Assembly (NCBI GenBank): GCA_004143945.1
Contig: SEHB01000002.1
Location: forward strand, 62,001-126,000
Length of the DNA stretch: 64,000 nucleotides
From: Lysobacteraceae bacterium
GTDB taxonomy: Bacteria > Pseudomonadota > Gammaproteobacteria > Xanthomonadales > Rhodanobacteraceae
Direction: 5' to 3'
The position numbers and the translations under genes were made by a program. Within the stretch, counting starts at the first letter, position 1. Each line of letters starts with the position of its first letter. The notes beneath the pieces were generated by a model. It was given only the letters and a program-made list of their open reading frames with translations. It did not search any database and was not told where the DNA came from. Below are positions 58,762-64,000 of this stretch, one piece after another.

Positions 58762-60353
58762 GACAGGGCCGAGAGCGCGTCGCGGACGCCTGCGAGGCGT
58801 TCACCGTACGCGGCGCTGCGCGACGCCGCCGGCTTCAGCGGCTCGCGTACCTGCGCGGCGCTCGGCGTGCGGATCGCCCGCGGCGCCTCATGGAATGCGA
58901 GGCATTCGGACGCGAACGGCAATCCGCACGACGCGAGCAACTCGGCGATCTGCTGCTCGGGCGCGGCCTGCAGGTGCTCGAGCGATTGCACGCGCAACCG
59001 GTTCGGGGTCCGCGCCGCCCATTCACGCATGAATCGATCGTACTCGCGCCAGTACGCGGCAAGCTCGCCGAGGTCGTAGGTGTAATCGGCGAGGCCCGGC
59101 GCGAACAGCTGCGTGTAGCAGGACCAGCAGGTGTCGACCGCATCACGCCGCGCATCGATGATCTGCGCGTCCGGCAGCATCGCGCGGATCGCGCCGAAGT
59201 AGAGCCAGTTTCCCGGTAGTTTGTCGGTGCTGCGCGGCCGCCGCTCGCGCCAACGCGCGGTGCGCGCGAGATAGTCGGCGCCGAGGCGCGTCCAGTCAGC
59301 TTCCGTTGCCTGCGTGCACCACCGCGGGAACGGGATGCCGAGGCGCGCGGATTCCTGCGCGAGCACCGCGGGCAGGTCCGGCAGTTCGCTCGCACCCTCG
59401 ACTGCCGGATGCGCCGCGAGCACCTGCTCGACGAGGGTCGTGCCCGAGCGGGGCATCCCGACGATGAAGATCACTTGCCCACCCTGCGGCTTCGCGCTCG
59501 CACCGGGCACGGCGAACGCGGCGCGCATCGCCTCGACTTCGAGGCTGAAGCGCGCGGCCTCCCACTTCGCGCTGCGCCGGCGCCAGGCGTTGGCGGCTTC
59601 GAACGCGCGCCAAGCCTGCGGGTAACGCCCGGCCTGCTCGAGCGCGAGGCCGAGCGCGAAGCCGAGCACACCCCGCGCTTCGCTGCCTTCGGGTGCAGCC
59701 GCATGCGCGCGCTCGAGCGCAATCATCTCGCGCGGATCCAGCCGCACGGTCTTGAGGTCGACGAGGCTGAACCACGCTTGCCATGCGCGCGGACCGCCAG
59801 CCGCGATCATGCGCCGGTAGTGGCGCGCGGCCTCCGCGGTCCGGCCGGTCGCCGCGAGGCCACGCGCGAGCAGCAGGTGCACGAGCGGATGCGCGGGCTG
59901 CAATGCGAGCACGCGCATGCCCGCGGCGATCGATGCCTCGTGCAGCGCGTGGCGGTCGTACTGCACGCCCGCGCGCATCCACGCCTCGGCATCCTGCCCT
60001 GCGTGCGCGCAGGCTTCCTCGAGCATCGCGACCGCCTCGCGTCCGCGTTGCATGTCGCCAAGCAGTTCGGCCAGTTGCACCCGCACGATCGCGTCCTCGG
60101 GTCGCGCCTGCAGCGCCGCGCGATGCGCGGCCTCGGCCGACGCGAGGCGCCCGCGCCGATGCTCGACCAGGCCGTGCAGCCGCAGCGTCTCGGGGTGCAC
60201 GGGCGCGAGCGCGAGTGCGCCCGCCATCCCGCGCTCGGCCGCATCGAGGTCGCCGCGCTGCAGGTGCAGCGCGACGTCGCGCAGGATCGCCGCCGCGCTC
60301 GCGGAAAGACCTTGCAGCCGCTGCGCCTGCTGTTGCCTGGCCGAGTCGCCCAT
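58758..60353 (-). CDS. TPR-containing sulfotransferase
   Basis: 531 residues from the ATG at 60353 (a start 21 bp earlier is possible). The N-terminal 270 residues are tetratricopeptide repeats (VALHLQRGDLDAAERGMAGALALAP, LRLHGLVEHRRGRLASAEAAHRAALQARP). The sulfotransferase domain has the 5'-phosphosulfate loop IFIVGMPRSGTTLVEQVLA and a 3'-phosphate site in AQIIDARRDAVDTCWSCYTQLF. It would transfer sulfate from PAPS to an unknown acceptor. TPR-sulfotransferase fusions are frequent in Xanthomonadales. It lies between the ElaB-like gene and glnA. Confidence 0.92.
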   Translation of the reverse strand: MGDSARQQQAQRLQGLSASAAAILRDVALHLQRGDLDAAERGMAGALALAPVHPETLRLHGLVEHRRGRLASAEAAHRAALQARPEDAIVRVQLAELLGDMQRGREAVAMLEEACAHAGQDAEAWMRAGVQYDRHALHEASIAAGMRVLALQPAHPLVHLLLARGLAATGRTAEAARHYRRMIAAGGPRAWQAWFSLVDLKTVRLDPREMIALERAHAAAPEGSEARGVLGFALGLALEQAGRYPQAWRAFEAANAWRRRSAKWEAARFSLEVEAMRAAFAVPGASAKPQGGQVIFIVGMPRSGTTLVEQVLAAHPAVEGASELPDLPAVLAQESARLGIPFPRWCTQATEADWTRLGADYLARTARWRERRPRSTDKLPGNWLYFGAIRAMLPDAQIIDARRDAVDTCWSCYTQLFAPGLADYTYDLGELAAYWREYDRFMREWAARTPNRLRVQSLEHLQAAPEQQIAELLASCGLPFASECLAFHEAPRAIRTPSAAQVREPLKPAASRSAAYGERLAGVRDALSALS

Positions 60354-60447
60354 GCCTGCGTCGATCCTCCGCACGGCGATGCGCCGCGCGAGGAATTGTG
60401 CGCGAAGCCCTGCGTGTTGGCGACCACCCGCCCGGGCGGCCCCGGTG

Positions 60448-61866
60448 TCAGATCGCGTAGTACATCTGGAACTCGAGCGGATGCGTGGCCGCGCGGAAAC
60501 GCGTGACCTCGGCCATCTTCACCTCGATGTAGGCGTCGATGAAGTCGTCGGAGAACACGCCGCCGGCCTTGAGGAATGCACGATCCTTGTCGAGTGCTTC
60601 GAGCGCCTGGTCGAGCGAGTGGCACACGGTCGGGATGTTCTTTTCCTCTTCCGGGGGCAGGTCGTAGAGGTCCTTGTCCGCCGGCGCGCCTGGGTCGATC
60701 TTGTTCAGGATGCCGTCGAGGCCCGCCATCATCAGCGCGGTGAACGTGAGGTAGCCCGACTGCATCGGATCCGGGAAGCGCACTTCGATGCGGCGAGCCT
60801 TGGGGCTGTGCACGAACGGGATGCGGCAACTGGCGGAGCGGTTGCGCGCCGAATACGCGAGCATCACGGGCGCCTCGAAGTGCGGCACCAGGCGCTTGTA
60901 GCTGTTGGTGGTCGCGTTCGCGAAGGCATTGATCGCGCGTGCATGCTTGAAGATGCCGCCGATGTAGTAGAGCGCGGTCTGCGACAGGCCACCGTAGAGT
61001 TCGCCGGAGAACAGGTTCTGGCCGCCCTTCGCGAGCGACTGGTGCACGTGCATGCCGGAACCGTTGTCGCCGACCAGCGGCTTGGGCATGAAGGTCACGG
61101 TCTTGCCGTGCAGGTGCGCGACGTTGCGCACGACATACTTCATGTTCATGAGCTCGTCGGCCTTGCGCACGAGCGTGTTGAAGCGCGTGCCGATCTCGCA
61201 CTGGCCCGCGGTCGCGACCTCGTGGTGATGCACTTCGACCGTCATGCCGACGGCTTCGAGCACCTTGCACATCTCGCTGCGCAGGTCCTGGAACGAATCC
61301 ACGGGCGGCACCGGGAAATAGCCGCCCTTGATCCCGGGGCGGAAGCCCGCGTTGCCGGCTTCGAAGCGCTTGTTGCTCGACCACGCGGCCTCTTCCGATT
61401 CGATCTCGCAGGACACGCGACCCATTTCGTTCTGGTAGCGCACCGAGTCGAAGATGAAGAATTCCGGTTCCGGGCCGAAGAACGCGGTGTCGGCGAGGCC
61501 CGTCGACTTCAGGAACGCCTCGCCACGCTTCGCGATCGAACGCGGATCGCGCGAGTACGCCTGCATCGTGCTCGGCTCGAGCACGTCGCACTGCAGGACC
61601 AGCGTGCGGTGGCTCATGAACGGGTCCACGAACGCGGTGGCCGGGTCGGGCATCAGCACCATGTCCGATTCGTTGATGCCCTTCCAGCCGGTGATCGAGG
61701 ACCCGTCGAACATGCGGCCGTCCTCGAACAGCGATTCGTCGATCGAATGCGCGGGGTAGCTCACGTGGTGCTGCACGCCGAGCATGTCGGCGAAACGCAG
61801 GTCGACGAACTCGACCTCATGCTCCTTGATCAGGGCGAGGACATCGGCGGGACGGGTGGCGGACAT
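60448..61866 (-). CDS. glnA: Glutamine synthetase type I
   Basis: 472 residues, matching GSI-beta (E. coli 469). Seen: [30 protein letters not shown], the N-terminal [17 protein letters not shown] motif, the ammonia/metal site [29 protein letters not shown], and the conserved adenylylation site DLYDLPPEE near residue 400, so the enzyme should be controlled by GlnE. It makes glutamine from glutamate and ammonia. A GAGG lies 5 nt before the ATG. The upstream region holds a sigma-54 promoter and two NtrC-like sites, indicating nitrogen control. Confidence 0.98.
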   Translation of the reverse strand: MSATRPADVLALIKEHEVEFVDLRFADMLGVQHHVSYPAHSIDESLFEDGRMFDGSSITGWKGINESDMVLMPDPATAFVDPFMSHRTLVLQCDVLEPSTMQAYSRDPRSIAKRGEAFLKSTGLADTAFFGPEPEFFIFDSVRYQNEMGRVSCEIESEEAAWSSNKRFEAGNAGFRPGIKGGYFPVPPVDSFQDLRSEMCKVLEAVGMTVEVHHHEVATAGQCEIGTRFNTLVRKADELMNMKYVVRNVAHLHGKTVTFMPKPLVGDNGSGMHVHQSLAKGGQNLFSGELYGGLSQTALYYIGGIFKHARAINAFANATTNSYKRLVPHFEAPVMLAYSARNRSASCRIPFVHSPKARRIEVRFPDPMQSGYLTFTALMMAGLDGILNKIDPGAPADKDLYDLPPEEEKNIPTVCHSLDQALEALDKDRAFLKAGGVFSDDFIDAYIEVKMAEVTRFRAATHPLEFQMYYAI

Positions 61867-61901
61867 GGCGACCTCGAGGCGGTAAGGGACGCGAAGGCTC
61901 G

Positions 61902-61918
61902 AGCAACCCGCGTGCCAA
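61902..61918 (-). promoter_or_regulatory. Sigma-54 promoter of glnA
   Basis: TTGGCACGCGGGTTGCT on the minus strand matches the consensus TGGCAC-N5-TTGCA/T almost perfectly, with GG and GC at -24 and -12. The predicted transcript starts about 25 nt before the glnA ATG. Confidence 0.85.
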
Positions 61919-61977
61919 CCCGTCCCGCCCGAGCGGGCGCGCCCGGGCGCGGCGGGAGGCCGGGCGGACGCGGCGCT

Positions 61978-61994
61978 CGCACCATGATGAGGCA
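61978..61994. promoter_or_regulatory. Putative NtrC-binding site, proximal and weaker
   Basis: CGCACCATGATGAGGCA shares the GCACCA-TGATG core with the distal site. Centre-to-centre distance is 23 bp, about two helical turns. It is centred about 95 bp upstream of the predicted glnA start. Confidence 0.55.
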
Positions 61995-62000
61995 CTTGCG

Positions 62001-62017
62001 TGCACCATGATGGCGCA
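62001..62017. promoter_or_regulatory. Putative NtrC-binding site, distal and strong
   Basis: TGCACCATGATGGCGCA is a 17-bp dyad with one mismatch to the NtrC consensus TGCACC-N5-GGTGCA. It is centred about 118 bp upstream of the predicted glnA transcription start, a normal enhancer distance. Confidence 0.7.
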
Positions 62018-62151
62018 TGCAGGTCGTGCGCACTCGCGAGTCTCGTGCAGGGGCTTCAACCCCGAGCCCGCGGCCCCGATCCTCGCGCAGGCAAGCGTTC
62101 GCGGGAACGGGCGAATCCCGACCCACCGGCGGCTCCGCCACCCTGCGCCCG

Positions 62152-62157
62152 TACAAT
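62152..62157 (+). promoter_or_regulatory. Candidate -10 box of uppP
   Basis: TACAAT, 42 nt before the GTG start of uppP. No clear -35. Confidence 0.4.
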
Positions 62158-62199
62158 GCGCGGTCTCCGGCGCAGCCACGCGCCCCCGGAAAACACCAC

Positions 62200-62982
62200 G
62201 TGGACGACCTGATCAGCACGATCCTGCTCGGCATCATCGAAGGCATCACCGAGTTCCTGCCGATCTCGAGCACGGGCCACCTGCTGATCGCCGAGCGCTG
62301 GCTCGGTCGCCGCTCGGACCTGTTCAACATCGTGATCCAGGCCGGCGCGATCCTTGCGGTCGTGCTGATCTACCGCGAACGCCTCTGGCGCCTCGCCACC
62401 GGTCTGCGCGAACGCACGCAGCGCGACTACGCGCTCAAGCTCGCGTACGCGTTCCTCGTCACCTGCGTGCTGGGGCTCGTCGCGGTCCAGTTCGGCTTCG
62501 AACTGCCCGAATCGACCACGCCGATCGCGTGGGCGCTCGTGATCGGCGGCTTCTGGATGCTCGGCGCGGAATGGCTCGCAGCGCGGCGACCCGAGCACAC
62601 CACGATCAGCTGGAACGCGGCGCTGCTGGTCGGCATCGCGCAGGCCGTCGCGGGCGTGTTCCCGGGCACCTCGCGCTCGGCTGCGACGATCTTCATCGCG
62701 ATGCTCGCGGGCACCGGCAACCGCGCCGCTGCGACCGAGTTCGCGTTCCTCGTCGGCATCCCGACGATGTTCGCCGCGAGCGCGTACGAACTCGCGAAGA
62801 CCGCGCGCAGCGGCGCCGCGCACGAGGACTGGGGCGCGCTCGGGATCGGCTTCGTCGTGTCGGCGGTCACCGCGTTCGTCGCGGTCAGGTGGCTGCTCGG
62901 CTACATCCGCACGCACCGCTTCACGCCATTCGCGATCTACCGCATCGTGTTCGGACTGATCCTGCTCGGGCTTCCGGACTAG
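62200..62982 (+). CDS. uppP: Undecaprenyl-diphosphatase UppP (BacA family)
   Basis: 260 residues from a GTG start; no ATG lies nearby in frame. The enzyme recycles undecaprenyl diphosphate for cell wall synthesis at the membrane. Motifs: GIIEGITEFLPISSTGH with the glutamate pair and catalytic Ser/His region at 11-27, and VFPGTSRSAATI (the PGxSRSxxT motif) near 151-162. Seven to eight hydrophobic segments are spread through the protein. It is divergent from glnA across a 333-bp gap that holds the glnA control region and a TACAAT promoter element. Confidence 0.96.
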   Translation: MDDLISTILLGIIEGITEFLPISSTGHLLIAERWLGRRSDLFNIVIQAGAILAVVLIYRERLWRLATGLRERTQRDYALKLAYAFLVTCVLGLVAVQFGFELPESTTPIAWALVIGGFWMLGAEWLAARRPEHTTISWNAALLVGIAQAVAGVFPGTSRSAATIFIAMLAGTGNRAAATEFAFLVGIPTMFAASAYELAKTARSGAAHEDWGALGIGFVVSAVTAFVAVRWLLGYIRTHRFTPFAIYRIVFGLILLGLPD

Positions 62983-63076
62983 GGAGCCGGTCGCCGCGAT
63001 GGGGCATGGCAGGATCGGGCACGGTCTTCCGTGTCCGGATGCGTGCGCCGATCACGGCGCGAGATCCGGAGCCCCC

Positions 63077-63727
63077 ATGCACGCTGCACGTTCGATCCAG
63101 ATTGTTTCCGCATTCGCCGCGCTGGCCTTGGCGCGGCCGGCCGGCGCCGTCGAGTTCTTCGGTCCGACGCCGTACCTGTCGGCGGCCGACACGCCCGCGG
63201 GATTCCCGTCCGGCGTGATGGATGTCGAGGACTGCGAGGACGGCGTGCTGGATCCGCGGCTGATCGTGTTGACCGCGACGATCTTGCCCCCGGGCGGGAT
63301 CACCGACTCGGTCGACGCCGACGACGGCGCGATCGACGGCTCCGGCACGGCCGGCTACTCGCTGTTCGGCTTCCCGCCATTCGAAGTCGAGTTCGTGCCC
63401 CCGCTGCCGACCGCGGCGGGCCTGGTCTGGACCGATGGAGGCACGCCGACCGACGTCACGTTCGAGGCGTTCGGTGCCGGCGGGCAATCGCTCGGCAGCA
63501 TCGGGCCGTTTCCGATCGGCGACAACAACAACGGCGGCGGCACCGACGAGGACCGCTTCTTCGGCGTGCGCGACGACGCAGGCATCCTGCGCCTGCGCGT
63601 CATGCACACGAGTGGCGGCATCGAGATCGACCACATCCAGTTCAATGCCGGCGATCGCATCTTCGATGACGGCTTCGAGGGTGCGCCAGAGGGCAGTCCT
63701 TCCGGCGATCGAAAGACGCGTCGCTGA
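63077..63727 (+). CDS. Secreted hypothetical protein with RIFDDGFE motif
   Basis: 216 residues. A signal peptide (MHAARSIQIVSAFAALALARPAGAVE) is followed by a beta-rich region: VEFFGPTPYLSAADTPAGFPSG, VMDVEDCEDGVLDP, VWTDGGTPTDVTFEAFGAGGQSLGS and GGTDEDRFFGVRDDAGILRLRVMHTSGGIEIDHIQF. Similar proteins with a G-x-EIDHIQ/V-x-F end are found in cyanobacteria and xanthomonads as putative surface or matrix proteins. The motif GDRIFDDGFE is followed by a 15-residue hydrophilic tail ending KTRR. CCGGAG lies 6 nt before the ATG. No enzymatic motif is seen. Confidence 0.8.
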   Translation: MHAARSIQIVSAFAALALARPAGAVEFFGPTPYLSAADTPAGFPSGVMDVEDCEDGVLDPRLIVLTATILPPGGITDSVDADDGAIDGSGTAGYSLFGFPPFEVEFVPPLPTAAGLVWTDGGTPTDVTFEAFGAGGQSLGSIGPFPIGDNNNGGGTDEDRFFGVRDDAGILRLRVMHTSGGIEIDHIQFNAGDRIFDDGFEGAPEGSPSGDRKTRR

Positions 63728-63756
63728 GCGGCCCGCGAGGTCGGCGCCGGCGCGCG

Positions 63757-64000
63757 CTACGGGATGCGTCGCTTCGCGGGCGGCAGACGTTGCAGTACCG
63801 CGGCGCGCAGCTTCGCCGCGAGCAGGTGGAAGCCCGAACTGGTCGGATGCAGTTCGTCGAACCACTGCTCCTCCGAGGCGAGCGTCCCGCGCAGGTCGAC
63901 GTAGTCGAACAGTCCGCGCGACGCGGGCTCGTCGCGGAGCACGCGCAGCACGCGCAGCTCGAAGCCGTCGATGATGCGGCGCGCGAACGCGCGCTGGTCC
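63757..64000 (-). CDS. SGNH/GDSL hydrolase, C-terminal part (truncated by the window edge)
   Basis: The frame is open to the right edge; only the C-terminal 80 or so residues are present. EEQWFDELHPTSSGFHLLAAKLRAAVLQRLP contains the D-x-x-H-P motif of SGNH hydrolases, supplying the catalytic Asp and His. The Ser and Gly/Asn blocks would lie beyond the window. The IIDGFEL sequence in it is part of the fold and is not the secreted-protein C-terminal motif. The substrate is unknown. Confidence 0.7.
   Translation of the reverse strand, partial: DQRAFARRIIDGFELRVLRVLRDEPASRGLFDYVDLRGTLASEEQWFDELHPTSSGFHLLAAKLRAAVLQRLPPAKRRIP

Noticed and set aside
63913-63960. IIDGFELR in the truncated SGNH hydrolase as a seventh copy of the secreted-protein motif
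   Set aside because: It is internal to the hydrolase domain, lacks the D-x-[IL]-F part, and is probably chance.
1-64000. tRNA, rRNA, riboswitch, prophage or insertion-sequence genes
   Set aside because: I looked for cloverleaf-like segments, transposase motifs and phage modules by eye and saw none. A computed tRNA/Rfam scan would be needed to exclude small RNAs.

Overview
The window is very GC-rich, densely coded and has codon use typical of a high-GC gammaproteobacterium. The block lptM-dapF-DUF484-xerC-hslV-hslU-DUF971, the engB / cytochrome c4 / tandem dsbA / endonuclease-phosphatase block, a plant-type glutamate-cysteine ligase, a stand-alone TfoX C-terminal domain protein and several secreted proteins carrying an IF-x-DGFE signature all point to the order Xanthomonadales (Lysobacterales), probably a Lysobacter/Dokdonella/Rhodanobacter-like organism. 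This is inference from gene content only; no rRNA or tRNA gene was seen to settle it. No CRISPR array, prophage or insertion sequence was recognised, so the window looks like ordinary chromosome with accessory secreted-protein genes in it.

Layout. 1-9.0 kb: a truncated alpha/beta hydrolase, then a minus-strand housekeeping series (DUF971, a hypothetical gene, HslUV protease, XerC, DUF484, DapF, LptM lipoprotein) with a cluster of dispersed repeats around hslUV, then two small membrane proteins and a GNAT acetyltransferase. 9.2-15.7 kb: a RimK-family ATP-grasp ligase, a large polytopic membrane protein, and a translationally coupled DprE1-like oxidase / DprE2-like reductase pair. 15.7-23.6 kb (minus): a membrane-anchored ankyrin protein, YcgL, a secreted lysyl-endopeptidase-like serine protease and a MASE1-PAS-GGDEF protein. 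23.9-29.5 kb: an ECF sigma factor coupled to a Ser/Thr kinase-TPR receptor, followed by a secreted beta-helix protein. 29.5-34.4 kb: LOG-family protein, TfoX C-terminal protein, free-methionine-R-sulfoxide reductase, a TMEM175-like channel, BioD, a membrane protein and a small hypothetical protein. 34.6-42.5 kb: a 1210-residue secreted BNR/GEVED protein ending at a clear terminator, a ferric-reductase-like flavocytochrome, glutamate-cysteine ligase and another secreted protein. 42.6-46.7 kb: EngB, cytochrome c4, two DsbA proteins and an EEP-family hydrolase. 46.8-53.8 kb: a TonB-dependent receptor, soluble lytic transglycosylase and a CPA1-TrkA antiporter. 53.8-58.8 kb: a coupled pair of secreted proteins (one collagen-like), an ECF42-type sigma factor with its DGPF/YCII partner, and a stress-protein trio (BON, CsbD, ElaB-like). 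58.8-64 kb: TPR-sulfotransferase, GlnA with a textbook sigma-54/NtrC control region, UppP, one more secreted protein and a truncated SGNH hydrolase.

The most distinctive signal is a short motif, D-x-[IL]-F-x-[DN]-G-F-[EDG], found in six secreted proteins with unrelated ectodomains. It sits at or near the extreme C-terminus in five of them and in the middle of the sixth. It lacks the hydrophobic helix and basic tail of known C-terminal sorting signals and may be a lineage-specific export, assembly or processing tag. Other points of interest are the DprE1/DprE2-like pair outside Actinobacteria, an hslV gene whose C-terminus is supplied by a dispersed repeat, a candidate sigma-32 promoter for hslVU, two perfect hairpins bracketing csbD, and three TAGACT minus-10-like elements each about 30 nt before a start codon.
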